The notes under the pieces are model-generated. The model saw nothing but the letters and a program-made list of their open reading frames with translations. It ran no database searches and had not been told where the DNA came from. 64,000 nucleotides of DNA from Succinimonas sp045124755 (GTDB taxonomy: Bacteria > Pseudomonadota > Gammaproteobacteria > Enterobacterales > Succinivibrionaceae): NCBI RefSeq assembly GCF_045124755.1, contig NZ_JBGVMK010000140.1; one strand, given 5' to 3'. Below, piece by piece: positions 27,743-36,853 of this stretch. Both the position numbers and the translations under genes were made by a program. Each line of letters begins with the position of its first letter. Position 1 is the stretch's first letter.

Positions 27743-28414
27743 TCATTTATCTCGCGCTGCGGGCTCTCCCGGCCCGGACTTCTCTGTCTTATCCCGGGAA
27801 CGGCAGAAGGAAGCCACCGGGCATTCCCCGCAGAGGGGCTTTCGGGCCCGGCAGATATGGCGGCCCAGATAAATGAGCCAGTGATGGGCGTTCCGGAGAT
27901 ACTCGGGAGGAATGACGCCGGGAAGTCTGTCGCTTACCGCCTCCGGAGTCTGGCCCGGAACCAGCTTAAGCCGGGAATTAACCCGGAAGATATGGGTATC
28001 CACCGCCACCGTGCCCTTCCCGAAGGCGATGTTTTCTACCACCCGGGCGGTTTTGCGGCCCACGCCGGGAAGGGAGATGAGATCCTCCTCCGCTTCCGGA
28101 ACCTCCCCCTGAAACTGTTCCATGAGGGCTTCGGAAAGCTGCTGGAGATGTTTGGTTTTGTTCCGGTAAAGACCGATGCTGGCAATGATCCCCGCAATGA
28201 CCTCCGGATCCAGCCGGCGCATGGTGTCCGGATCCGGAGCCCGGGCAAACAGCGCCGGGGTAACCCGGTTCACTGCCGTGTCCGTGGTCTGCGCCGAGAG
28301 GAGGACAGCGCAGATAAGCTCGAAGTTATTGCGGAACACCAGAGTGGGCCGAGGATCCGGCCATTTCTCCCGGAGCCGCCGAAAGATCTCGGGGATATCC
28401 TTTTTCGGGATCAT
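27743..28414 (-). CDS. nth: Endonuclease III
   Basis: A 223-residue DNA glycosylase/AP lyase for oxidised pyrimidines in base excision repair. Helix-hairpin-helix LPGVGRKTA (115-123, catalytic Lys121), catalytic aspartate in VDTHIFRV (Asp139), and the [4Fe-4S] cluster cysteines at 188, 195, 198 and 204 (C-X6-C-X2-C-X5-C) are all present. The start overlaps the nagA stop by four bases (ATGA), indicating an operon. Near the stop the DNA carries two copies of CTTCATTTATCT 20 bases apart (27721 and 27741); the second overlaps the last codons. Confidence 0.95.
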   Translation of the reverse strand: MIPKKDIPEIFRRLREKWPDPRPTLVFRNNFELICAVLLSAQTTDTAVNRVTPALFARAPDPDTMRRLDPEVIAGIIASIGLYRNKTKHLQQLSEALMEQFQGEVPEAEEDLISLPGVGRKTARVVENIAFGKGTVAVDTHIFRVNSRLKLVPGQTPEAVSDRLPGVIPPEYLRNAHHWLIYLGRHICRARKPLCGECPVASFCRSRDKTEKSGPGEPAARDK

Positions 28415-29517
28415 ACAATACGAAACGCTCCCCGAATATTCATGTTTTCATCCAGCACCAGAAAAATCTCCGGAACCTCGCCCATAGCCCGGAACGGGGC
28501 TTCGGAGGCGGCAATAAGCGCCGCCTCCGGAGAAAAACCGGCGTGCCGGATCAGGTTTTTGACGCCGGCCAGCATGGTGAGACGGGAACCGCCCAGAGTG
28601 CCATCGGCGTTGATGCAGCCCTTTTCGGGATCGTTAAAGACGGTGGTGCCGGCAAAGCGGAAGCTGGGAAGCGGCTTCCTGGCGCCGGCGGCGGCCAGAG
28701 CATCGGTTACCAGCACAAACCGCTCCCCGAGACATTTCCGGGCAATGATAATTTCCGGCCAGGCCACATGAATGCCATCGGCGATAACCCCGGCATAAAC
28801 CCGGTCATCCGCCAGGGCCGCCTCCGTCGCCATGGGATCCCGGCCGCCCCGGGCATGGGACATGGCATTGTGCAGATGGGTAACCAGAGAGGCCCCGCCG
28901 GCAAAAAATTCCCGGGCCTCTGCGGCGGTGGCAGCGGTATGCCCCAGAGATACCCGGATGCCGGCCTCGGTAAGCTTTTTAAGATATTCCGGGGGCACGG
29001 CGGCGGGATCCGCGGTAATATAAGCCACCTCCTCCCGATATTCCAAAAGCAGGCTGAGATCCCGTTCCGTCATTTTGCGGATAAACCGCTCCTCATGGAT
29101 GCCCTTTTTGGCGGGACTGATAAAGGGGCCTTCCAGATGCAGCCCGGGAATACTGCTCCGGAAATCCGTATAAAGGCTCCTGACCGTCTCCAGAGTTTCC
29201 CGCATATGCTCATAGGAACAGGTGATCACGGTGGGCGCAAAACGGAACACTCCGTCCTCCTTAAGAGAGGCGGTGATTCTGGCGAGGCCCTCCCGGGTGA
29301 TCTCCTCATCCAGCATGATGCCGTCATAGCCGTTAACCTGCAAATCGTAAAAGGCCGGAGCAAGATAATAAACCTCCTGAGCCTCCTGGAGATCCTGGCA
29401 GGAAAGCTCCGTCTCCGGGGTTCCCGGAGGCAGCTTTATCATCTCAAGAGAGCGGTACTCGCCGCTCAGCCAGCGTTCCAGAACCCGGGCGGCAAATTTT
29501 CCGGCTGGTTTCAGCAT
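28411..29517 (-). CDS. nagA: N-acetylglucosamine-6-phosphate deacetylase
   Basis: A 368-residue amidohydrolase removing acetate from GlcNAc-6-phosphate in amino-sugar recycling. Metal and active-site residues are visible: LHLEGPFIS (Glu129), LGHTAAT (His193), THLHNAMS (His214/His216) and VTDALAAAG (Asp272). The first metal motif is QVNG as in the E. coli enzyme rather than HxH. GGAGATG precedes the start. No nagB, nagC or nagE is adjacent; instead it is coupled to nth. Confidence 0.92.
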   Translation of the reverse strand: MLKPAGKFAARVLERWLSGEYRSLEMIKLPPGTPETELSCQDLQEAQEVYYLAPAFYDLQVNGYDGIMLDEEITREGLARITASLKEDGVFRFAPTVITCSYEHMRETLETVRSLYTDFRSSIPGLHLEGPFISPAKKGIHEERFIRKMTERDLSLLLEYREEVAYITADPAAVPPEYLKKLTEAGIRVSLGHTAATAAEAREFFAGGASLVTHLHNAMSHARGGRDPMATEAALADDRVYAGVIADGIHVAWPEIIIARKCLGERFVLVTDALAAAGARKPLPSFRFAGTTVFNDPEKGCINADGTLGGSRLTMLAGVKNLIRHAGFSPEAALIAASEAPFRAMGEVPEIFLVLDENMNIRGAFRIV

Positions 29518-29531
29518 ATATCATCTCCTAA

Positions 29532-29561
29532 TTAAAAAGCCGGTGGCTGAAACCATCGGCT
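29532..29561 (-). terminator. Terminator after the FimV-like gene
   Basis: On the minus strand AGCCGATGG, six-base loop, CCACCGGCT (one mismatch), then TTTTT. It separates the envelope genes from nagA-nth. Confidence 0.75.
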
Positions 29562-29582
29562 ATATAAAACACAGATTACCTA

Positions 29583-31937
29583 TCAGGATTTCTTCTGTTC
29601 TCCGAGAGCCTTAGCCCATTCATCAAGAACCTCGTCATCGGATTTGGGCTTATTCTCCTCCGCCTTCTGTTCTCCGAGAGCCTTGGCCCATTCGTCGAGC
29701 ACCTCGTCATCGGATTTGGCCTTGTTTTCCTCGGCCTTCTGCTCCCCGAGAGCCTTGGCCCATTCATCGAGAACAGCATCATCGGATTTGGGCTTATTTT
29801 CCTCTTCCTTCTGTTCCCCGAGAGCCTTGGCCCACTCGTCCATGACATCGGCATCGGATTTGGGCTTGCTTTCCTCTTCCTTCTGTTCGCCGAGAGCCTT
29901 GGCCCATTCGTCCATGACATCGGCATCGGACTTGGGCTTAGCTGCCTCTTCCTTCTGCTCGGCTTTCTGCCCGTCTTTCTGCTCACCCAAAGCCTGCGCC
30001 CATTCGCTCATGACATCAGCATCGGACTTGGGCTTACTTGCCTCTTCCTTCTTCTCGGCTTTCTCTTCCCCAAGAGCCTGGGCCCATTCGCTCATAACAT
30101 CAGCATCGGATTTAGGAGCTTCTTCGGCTTTCTTCTGTTCCCCAAGAGCCTTGGCCCATTCATCCATAACCGCATCATGATCATCACCCTCGGCGGAGAG
30201 ATCAATGCCCATAGCCTGAGCAGCGGCCTCCTGTTCCTTGGGATCCGGTTCCGGAGCAGGCTTCGGAGCAGGCTTCGGGGGCTCCTTGCGGGGGGCCTCA
30301 TGAGACGGCCGGGGCGGTACCAGGTCGGGAGACGAAGAAACATCGGAAATGCCCTCATCCGGCTTTTCCAGATCCGGAACCCTGATAGACTGGCGGAAGC
30401 TTTCCTCGTCCAGATCATCAAGATCCCCGGCAGGCGGCGGAGGCGGCGGCGGAGTTTCCGGAGCCGGCTTCGGAGCGGGCTCGGCAGGACTCAGGGACAC
30501 CTCCTTCTGACGGGAACCGGAGATATCGTCAATCTGGTCGCCGCCGAGAGAATCCAGCACGTCGAGGTCGTCCGTTCCCTCCATGATATTGTCATCCTCC
30601 TCCATGAGGAGAGCCTTTCTCTTGCGGTTCTGCTTGATGCGGAGATAAGCGCCGAAGCCCAGACCGGAGAGCAGGATAAGACCCATCATGGTGACTATGA
30701 AAATCATGATGCCATTTTCACTGCCTGCGCCGGAGCTTGCCTCATTAGTGCTCTTCTCCAGATCCTCCAGGCGCTTCATTAAAACTTCCTGATTGGACTT
30801 CAGGGCTTCCAGCTCCTCCTGAAGAGCCTGCACCCGGACAGCGCCGTCCCCCCGCTCCTTGTCCAGAAGCTCCTCCAGCCGGGCCACCCGGGCCTCCAGC
30901 TTCTTGAACTCCTCGGAGCTGGCGCCCATGCTGGAGCTTACGGGAGTGCCCTGAGCATTCTTGCCCACCGCGGAGCCCGAGGTCAGGGTCAGGGTGGAGC
31001 CGGAAACGCTGGAACCGGAGTCCTGAGATGCCTGCTGCCGCCCTTCGTCCACCATGGTGATATGGCGCTTCCCGTCATCGGTGTACGACTGCCCGGTGTC
31101 ATCGCCGATCATCATTTCCGGACTGCCGATATCAGCCACCTCGTTAGGAGCTCTGCGGCGATCCTCTTCGGCCGCTTTCAGACGTTCGTTTTCGGCATTG
31201 ATGTGGGCCACGCAGGTTTCGTACTGCTTCTGATTTTCGGCCTGCTTCTGATCCCGGATCGCCTTCTCTTCCTTTTTGGCGGCAATCTCTTTCTGTTCTT
31301 TGTCCCAGGGCTTTTCCAAATCTGAGAGCTTCACCTTCTCAAGGCGTCCCTGCTTAAGAGCCTCCAGAATCTTTTTGCCGTCTTCGGGCTTTTCCAGTCT
31401 GACCAGCTTCTCATTGGGAATCTTGAGGCTCTGCCCGGCCATGGGACCGGTGCCCTTGAAGGATTTCGGGTTCAGGCGATACAGCGCCGCCAGGCACTGC
31501 TCCCGGGATAAGGTGCGGTCATCGTTCTGGACAAAGAGTTCCAGACCAAGGAAGGTTTCTCCCTTGCTGACCTCGTGGACGGCCTTGGGGGCGCGGAGTT
31601 CTTCATCGGAAATCACCACGATGGTGGGAGCCGGAACCGCCACATCGGGTTCCATCTTAAGCTGACACTCGGCGCTGGGATCCTTGTATTTCGGAGCATT
31701 GTCCTTTTTGGCGGCCGCGGCATGCGGCTTATTGCCGGGTTTGCCGCTTCTTCTGCGTTCCGGCACGGTGGAGGACGCCCGCTGGACGCTGTCAGCATTG
31801 GCAGGAGCCGGCTTTCTGGCACCGCCGGGGCCTCTCAGCTCAGTCCCGAAGTCATCAGCGGCCCAGACGCAGGCAGCCGCAAAGCTGGCCATGGCGCCGG
31901 CAAGAATCAGCATCTGAGTCAGTTTACGCAGTTTCAT
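29583..31937 (-). CDS. FimV-like inner-membrane protein with C-terminal tryptophan repeats
   Basis: A 784-residue protein. A signal peptide or N-terminal anchor (1-27) leads to a FimV-core/LysM-like domain with VSKGETFLGLELF and LYRLNPKSFKG...SLKIP (about 117-172). A Lys/Glu-rich coiled region follows, then a short coiled coil (about 340-395), one membrane helix (about 405-428) and a cytoplasmic acidic/Pro-rich part. The last 199 residues are eight repeats around DEWAKALGEQK. FimV proteins organise type IV pili and polar protein complexes by binding peptidoglycan and recruiting cytoplasmic partners. E. coli and Pseudomonas FimV end in TPR motifs; here the repeats take that place. It is last in a minus-strand envelope cluster. 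Confidence 0.72.
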   Translation of the reverse strand: MKLRKLTQMLILAGAMASFAAACVWAADDFGTELRGPGGARKPAPANADSVQRASSTVPERRRSGKPGNKPHAAAAKKDNAPKYKDPSAECQLKMEPDVAVPAPTIVVISDEELRAPKAVHEVSKGETFLGLELFVQNDDRTLSREQCLAALYRLNPKSFKGTGPMAGQSLKIPNEKLVRLEKPEDGKKILEALKQGRLEKVKLSDLEKPWDKEQKEIAAKKEEKAIRDQKQAENQKQYETCVAHINAENERLKAAEEDRRRAPNEVADIGSPEMMIGDDTGQSYTDDGKRHITMVDEGRQQASQDSGSSVSGSTLTLTSGSAVGKNAQGTPVSSSMGASSEEFKKLEARVARLEELLDKERGDGAVRVQALQEELEALKSNQEVLMKRLEDLEKSTNEASSGAGSENGIMIFIVTMMGLILLSGLGFGAYLRIKQNRKRKALLMEEDDNIMEGTDDLDVLDSLGGDQIDDISGSRQKEVSLSPAEPAPKPAPETPPPPPPPAGDLDDLDEESFRQSIRVPDLEKPDEGISDVSSSPDLVPPRPSHEAPRKEPPKPAPKPAPEPDPKEQEAAAQAMGIDLSAEGDDHDAVMDEWAKALGEQKKAEEAPKSDADVMSEWAQALGEEKAEKKEEASKPKSDADVMSEWAQALGEQKDGQKAEQKEEAAKPKSDADVMDEWAKALGEQKEEESKPKSDADVMDEWAKALGEQKEEENKPKSDDAVLDEWAKALGEQKAEENKAKSDDEVLDEWAKALGEQKAEENKPKSDDEVLDEWAKALGEQKKS
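29586..30182 (-). repeat. Eight tandem repeats encoding DEWAKALGEQK motifs
   Basis: Eight units of 18-32 codons share the core D-x-V-[ML]-[DS]-E-W-A-[KQ]-A-L-G-E-[QE]-K. The four units nearest the gene end are almost identical with a 24-residue period, while the first three have longer, variable spacers; this suggests expansion from the 3' end. Confidence 0.9.
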
Positions 31938-32214
31938 AATGTTTTCCCAAAGCTCACGGCAATTGTCTGTTGCCCGATAACATAGTCAGCGCGTCAATAA
32001 AAAAACGCTCCCCCGGCGCCTGCCGCCGCTTCCGGATGAGAGACCTCTGAACAGGAACCGGGACTTTGCAAAAAAAGAGGAGCTTTGCGGCAAAGGAATC
32101 CGGAACATCTCAAAAAACCGCCGGTCTCAGCCGTTAAAATTCCGGCGCGGCAGGAGATATGCCCATGCATATGCCATATGCTATGCAACAAACATACCAC
32201 TAAAATGAATTTTG

Positions 32215-32610
32215 TCAGTCAACCAGCCATTTTACCTGAATTTTTCGGCCGCGGTTGTTTCTGGCTACCACCCGCTGTCCCCGGATATCAATCTGGGAGC
32301 CGCTGGCGCTCCGCAGCATCTCCTCCCGGGACACAGCGCTGACATGGCGGGATACCTGGCGTTTTTTTTCCATAAGATCCTGGGCATACTTCCTTTCCCA
32401 GCTCTCCCGATGAAAATCCTCCGGAAGCATCACCAGAAGATCACTGGGGAGATGATCCGGGGTATCCCAGGCATCACGCACTGTAAATCCGTTATGATTC
32501 GCATTGGCGTGATCCGCATGCATCATGGCAGCCTGATATGAAATGAAGCCGATGGCGGCAAAATAAAGCAGAACAAACGAGATCCCGAAGATCTGAATTT
32601 TACTTATCAT
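32215..32610 (-). CDS. Small inner-membrane protein, function unknown
   Basis: A 131-residue protein with one N-terminal membrane helix (about 5-26) and a hydrophilic, basic remainder. A region near residues 92-120 (MLRSASGSQIDIRGQRVVARN) suggests a small beta fold. I recognise no family. The start overlaps the stop of the KPAE-repeat gene by four bases, so they are translationally coupled. A GC-rich stretch with a T run lies in the 277 bases before the FimV-like gene and may end this transcript. Confidence 0.6.
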   Translation of the reverse strand: MISKIQIFGISFVLLYFAAIGFISYQAAMMHADHANANHNGFTVRDAWDTPDHLPSDLLVMLPEDFHRESWERKYAQDLMEKKRQVSRHVSAVSREEMLRSASGSQIDIRGQRVVARNNRGRKIQVKWLVD

Positions 32611-35246
32611 TTGGGCGCAATTGTCTCCAGCGTTAAACCTTTCTCTTCAAGATAACGCTTTCTGGCATTTTTAACTTCAGTTACCTGCTTTTCCCATTCC
32701 GTTTTTGCGGAGTCATACACCTTTTCCGCTTCCTGACATGATTTTTCAGAAAGAGTCGGGGGCATGGTATCCCGGGTAATCTTGCGTCCTTCCGCATTCA
32801 GATAATCGCTGGCGGCGGGATCCTCGTTCAGCATTTCCGGAATGCCGGGAATGGCGAGCTCGCGGTCAACAAAGGGAAATACCGGAGCGGTATGACTGAA
32901 GGCGGAAAAGTTTCTCCGGAATATGGCCGCTGCCGCCTGCTTCCGGGTAACGCCGGCCTCCTTGAGCTCCGGAGTCATCACCTGACTCACCACTACCGAA
33001 AATCCCTGGCCGGAAGCTACCTTTATCACGCTCTGGGTCTCCTGCTTCGGAGCCTTGGGACACTCCCCCCGCACCGGAGCGGGAGGCAAAGGGAACATGC
33101 TCTCAAGCTCGGCCGCGGAAATTTTCCGGGGCGGCTCGGCAGTGTCCTTGGAGGGCTCGCTGTTTTCTGCCGGAGCCTCAGAGGCCGCAGGCGCAGTCTC
33201 TTTGGCGCTGTCAGGAGCCTTTTCCGGAGAGCCGGAATCCTGCGGGACGGGCTCCCCGCTCTTTTCGGTCTCTGTCTCTTCGGGAAGATCGGCGGGAGTA
33301 TCATCTATAAAATCATTTTCATCATCCTGAGCTACAGAGTCTGCCGGAGCGGTTTCAGCGGCGGCGGAAGCGGACGCCGTATCCTCGGCATCTCCGTTAT
33401 CTTCGGCGCCATCTTCACCGTCAGGAGCTTCATCAGCGGCATGCTGCGCAGCTTCCGCTTCAGCCTCGGCCTGCCGGGCCTGTTCCCGGATCGCCTGCTG
33501 GCTGGCAGAATCAGTGGTTCTGCCCGCAAGATCATTTTCCCAGTCGGATTCCGGCGGAGTCTGATTCTCCTCACCGTTACCAGCATCATCGTACTCCGTC
33601 TCGCCGGCATCTTCTCCGGAGGAATCATCATTTTCCGCGTCATCGGGATCCGGTTCCTGATACTGATCATCCACGGATGAGCTGGCGCGGGTTACCGCAT
33701 CGGCCGGGAGTTCATTCTGCGTCTCAAACTCCTGCTTCAGAATCTCCACGGAGAACTGATCCGCCTCATTCCCGGAGTTCCGGCTGTTAAATGCCGGAAT
33801 AAAGTTTTCCTGAGGAGGGAGCTCCGGCTTTGCAGCAGGCTTCTCTGCTGGCTTCTCTGCGGGTTTGTCGGCAGGTTTGGCTGCGGGCTTATCAGCCGGC
33901 TTTGCAGCGGGTTTCTCTGCCGGCTTATCGGCTGGTTTGGCGGCGGGCTTCTCTGCAGGTTTTGCTGCTGGCTTCTCGGCTGGCTTATCCGCGGGTTTCT
34001 CAGCAGGCTTGTCGGCGGGCTTTTCAGCTGGTTTATCGGCCGGCTTGTCGGCCGGTTTATCTGCGGTCTTCTCAGCGGGTTTTTCGGTAGGTTTATCGGC
34101 CGGTTTTTCAGCTGGTTTATCGGCCGGCTTGTCAGCGGTTTTTTCGGCAGGTTTATCGGCCGGCTTTTCTGCGGGCTTCTCAACTGGTTTGTCAGCCGAT
34201 TTTACAGATGGTTTATCTGCGGGCTTGTCAGCAGGCTTTTCTGCGGGCTTTTCGGCAGGTTTTTCAGCAGGTTTAGCTTCCTGCTTCTCGGCAGGCTTTT
34301 CAGCTGGTTTATCTGCGGGCTTCTCAGCGAGTTTTTCGGCAGGTTTATCGGCCGGCTTTTCGGCAGGTTTTTCAGCAGGTTTAGCTTCCTGCTTCTCGGC
34401 AGGCTTTGCGGCTGGCTTGTCAGCGGGTTTCTCTGCTGGCTTTTCAGCAGGTTTAGCTTCCTGCTTCTCGGCAGGCTTATCGGCCGGTTTGTCAGCCGGT
34501 TTGGCGGCGGGTTTCTCTGCCGGCTTTTCAGCAGGTTTAGCTTCCGGCTTCTCGGCAGGCTTCTCGGCCGGTTTGTCAGCCGGTTTGGCAGCGGGTTTCT
34601 CTGCTGGCTTTTCAGCAGGTTTAGCTTCCGGCTTTTCTGCGGGCTTCTCGGCCGGTTTGGCGGCGGGTTTCTCTGCCGGCTTCTCAGATGGTTTGGCTGC
34701 TGGCTTTTCTGCTGGTTTCTCAGCCGGCTTCTCAGCTGGTTTGGCCGCAGGCTTTTCTGCTGGTTTCTCAGCCGGTTTCTTTGCGGTGTTGTTATCGGCT
34801 GGTTTGTCTATGACTTTCTGTTCGGCTGCGGGAACGGCAGGAGGCTTAAGGGGGACAGCGGTTTTGGGCTCGGCGGGGGATACGGGATCCGGACGCCAGT
34901 CCTCGTTTCCGGTGACCAGAATCGGGTTGTAGTCCTTTTCGGAGGTTTCGGGGCTGTAATGGTTCTCATCAAGATAATCCTTGACGATCCGGGAACCGGG
35001 CTGTCCGATGCGCACCTCGGAATATGATACCCGTCCCCGCTTGCGATGCTTCAGAATCTTCTGTTCCTGTTCCGGAGTGAAGAAAGGGAGACCGGAATCA
35101 TCCGGGAAAAGAATATCAATGCCGGTGCCTTCATTGTCTGTTTGGCTGTCCGGGGGATTTCCGGAATCAGCCAGAGACGCCTGAAGCAGCAGCGTGCCGC
35201 CTAGAGCGGCCGTAATTATCGCCTGGGCGATTTTAGAAAGCTTCAT
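32607..35246 (-). CDS. KPAE-repeat envelope protein with a FimV-core-like C-terminal domain
   Basis: An 879-residue exported protein. It has a signal peptide (1-26), a short ordered N-terminal part, then about 320 residues of KPAE/KPAD/KPAA tetrapeptide repeats, an acidic Glu/Asp/Ala region (about 510-700) and a C-terminal domain with VIKVASGQGFSVVV and AAAIFRRNFSAFSH...LAIPGIP (about 735-800). The last domain resembles the FimV core seen in the neighbouring gene, so the two proteins appear related. Pro/Lys repeats of this type (as in TonB) are extended and rod-like and can span the periplasm. The gene lies 24 bases after the Sel1-like gene and overlaps the next. Confidence 0.65.
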   Translation of the reverse strand: MKLSKIAQAIITAALGGTLLLQASLADSGNPPDSQTDNEGTGIDILFPDDSGLPFFTPEQEQKILKHRKRGRVSYSEVRIGQPGSRIVKDYLDENHYSPETSEKDYNPILVTGNEDWRPDPVSPAEPKTAVPLKPPAVPAAEQKVIDKPADNNTAKKPAEKPAEKPAAKPAEKPAEKPAEKPAAKPSEKPAEKPAAKPAEKPAEKPEAKPAEKPAEKPAAKPADKPAEKPAEKPEAKPAEKPAEKPAAKPADKPADKPAEKQEAKPAEKPAEKPADKPAAKPAEKQEAKPAEKPAEKPADKPAEKLAEKPADKPAEKPAEKQEAKPAEKPAEKPAEKPADKPADKPSVKSADKPVEKPAEKPADKPAEKTADKPADKPAEKPADKPTEKPAEKTADKPADKPADKPAEKPADKPAEKPADKPAEKPAAKPAEKPAAKPADKPAEKPAAKPADKPAAKPADKPAEKPAEKPAAKPELPPQENFIPAFNSRNSGNEADQFSVEILKQEFETQNELPADAVTRASSSVDDQYQEPDPDDAENDDSSGEDAGETEYDDAGNGEENQTPPESDWENDLAGRTTDSASQQAIREQARQAEAEAEAAQHAADEAPDGEDGAEDNGDAEDTASASAAAETAPADSVAQDDENDFIDDTPADLPEETETEKSGEPVPQDSGSPEKAPDSAKETAPAASEAPAENSEPSKDTAEPPRKISAAELESMFPLPPAPVRGECPKAPKQETQSVIKVASGQGFSVVVSQVMTPELKEAGVTRKQAAAAIFRRNFSAFSHTAPVFPFVDRELAIPGIPEMLNEDPAASDYLNAEGRKITRDTMPPTLSEKSCQEAEKVYDSAKTEWEKQVTEVKNARKRYLEEKGLTLETIAPK
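33825..34790 (-). repeat. Tetrapeptide KPAE/KPAD/KPAA repeat tract
   Basis: About 960 bases encode roughly 80 tandem four-residue units of the form K-P-A-[EDA], interrupted by rare variants (KQEA, KTAD, KPTE, KPSV). Because the repeat period is a multiple of three, long open frames also appear on the opposite strand (a G-F-S-A-G-L-S-A pattern); these are artefacts. Confidence 0.9.
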
Positions 35247-35270
35247 CTGAATACATCCACCGCTTTAAAC

Positions 35271-36485
35271 CTATTTTGGCTCCCCGGCATCCTGGGAAGC
35301 CGCATCTCCGGCCGGGGCCTCGTCTTCAGCGACAGGAACTGTCAGTTCCTCCGGAGCATCACCGGGACGCACCGGAAGATTTTTTTCAAGACAAACGGCT
35401 CCGGCGGTGAACTCCGGCGCTTTCTCGCGGCGCTTGTCCAGTTCTTCCACCGGCACCTTCAAAGTCACCTCCTTGTTAACGCGCTTGAGTCCCTGACTGT
35501 ACATGGAACCGGGAGCGCAGTTACGCACCCAGGAGGTCCAGGCATAAGAAGCATCGTCATCCTGCCGGCCCCAGTCTCCCAGATGGTAGGAAACGGCCAG
35601 ATTGGAAGCTGCCATGAGATCTCCCATTTTGGCCAGAATCTCCAGATAAGACAGCACGGCCTGCTGACTCTGTTCCCGGTACTGCTCAATTGCGGACAGC
35701 CTGACATAATACTTGATGAGATTCCAGTAAACCCGGGCCGCCAGAGAACGGGATTCATCGTCCTTCTGATCCCGGTAATGCATCAGCACCCGGTTATAAT
35801 AAAACTCGGCTTCCTTCATGGCCTTGTTGATGTCAGCCTGACTCTTCATGCTGAGAGTGCTGGCCTGCAAAATATCCGCATAAATGAAGGCCGCTTTGTA
35901 ATTGTCAGCGTCAGCCATGGCCTTTACCTTTTCGGCATGCTCCTTTTTAAGGCGGTGCACGGCTTTGAGAGTGGTTACAAAGCGCAGAAAGCCGTCATCG
36001 GTCTTGTCGGCTTCCATCTCCTTCAGAAAATTCAGGGCCACGCCCTTGTTGTCCACGCCGTCATTGGCGGGATGGTTCATCTGGGTGACCACATAGGTCT
36101 GCCGGGCATCCGCGGAGCCCTTTTTGGCGGCGTTGTAAAGAAAATGCCGGGCCTTCCGTTCATCCGGCTTAATGCTGACAAAAAGATCGTGCTCCCCGCT
36201 GACAAACCAGAGTCCCACGGTATAAAGAAGCTCGGGGGAGGCATCAGGCCCCTCGGCCTCGGCAACGCACTCTGCCGCGATGCGGTTTGACAGCCGGTAT
36301 TTTTTCAGATTCTCCAGACAGGCGCCTGATTTGATTCCGGAAGAGGCTTCCGGAGCGGCCGTTCCGCTGTTCTCCGCCCGGGGAGATGCCGGGACGAGCT
36401 CTTCAGCCAGCCCCGTTCCGCAAAGGGAAAAAGAGATAGCTGAAAACGCGGCCAGCGCAAGAACATTTCTGTTAAACATCTTCAT
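35271..36485 (-). CDS. Exported Sel1/TPR-like repeat protein
   Basis: A protein of 404 residues from the ATG at 36485 (a second ATG follows two codons later) with a signal peptide ending around LCGTGLAEE. The mature part is helical with Sel1-like sequence: LYTVGLWFVSGEHDLF, ARHFLYNAAKKGSADAR (about 105-121) and MAASNLAVSYHLGDWG. Sel1 repeats mediate protein contacts. The C-terminus is acidic and low in complexity. It is first gene of the envelope cluster with the KPAE-repeat, small membrane and FimV-like genes. Its partner is unknown; a role in envelope assembly is inferred from neighbours. Confidence 0.65.
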   Translation of the reverse strand: MKMFNRNVLALAAFSAISFSLCGTGLAEELVPASPRAENSGTAAPEASSGIKSGACLENLKKYRLSNRIAAECVAEAEGPDASPELLYTVGLWFVSGEHDLFVSIKPDERKARHFLYNAAKKGSADARQTYVVTQMNHPANDGVDNKGVALNFLKEMEADKTDDGFLRFVTTLKAVHRLKKEHAEKVKAMADADNYKAAFIYADILQASTLSMKSQADINKAMKEAEFYYNRVLMHYRDQKDDESRSLAARVYWNLIKYYVRLSAIEQYREQSQQAVLSYLEILAKMGDLMAASNLAVSYHLGDWGRQDDDASYAWTSWVRNCAPGSMYSQGLKRVNKEVTLKVPVEELDKRREKAPEFTAGAVCLEKNLPVRPGDAPEELTVPVAEDEAPAGDAASQDAGEPK

Positions 36486-36853
36486 ACTGTCTACCTGTTC
36501 TGAAATACTGTTCTGAAAAAGCACCAATCATGATTCGCTGTCAGACTTTTGACACAGCCCGTAATTATAGATGCTTATGGAGAATAATGTTAGCCGCGCC
36601 GTCATTTTTGCCCAAAAATGTGAGCCATTTTTGCCAAAAAGCCGGAATTTCCCGGGAGACGCTCCGGCTCCGGGAGAGCCGGGGCTTCTTCTCATCCCCC
36701 GAGGGGCTTCCTGTCCTCCCCCTGAGGGGCCCCGGACCCCGGAAACGCAAAATACGCCTGAGCATTGAATCTCACGCCTCAAAACATTATAATTTAAAGT
36801 GTTTTTTCTCCCTTTTCCGGGGTTTTTGTAACAAAGAATTAAGGCAAATACTT
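36486..36853 (+). promoter_or_regulatory. purT promoter and divergent intergenic region
   Basis: TTGAAT (36765-36770), a 17-base spacer and TATAAT (36788-36793) form a good sigma-70 promoter with a leader of about 54 bases before purT. Upstream, CATTTTTG CC CAAAAATG (36603-36620) is a perfect inverted repeat; a second CATTTTTG half (36626-36633) follows 23 bases on. This could be an operator for the divergent envelope operon. No gene is seen. Confidence 0.6.

Noticed and set aside
33865..34932. Long plus-strand open frame of Gly-Phe-Ser-Ala repeats
   Set aside because: It is the antisense of the KPAE tetrapeptide tract; repeats with a period divisible by three keep the opposite strand open.
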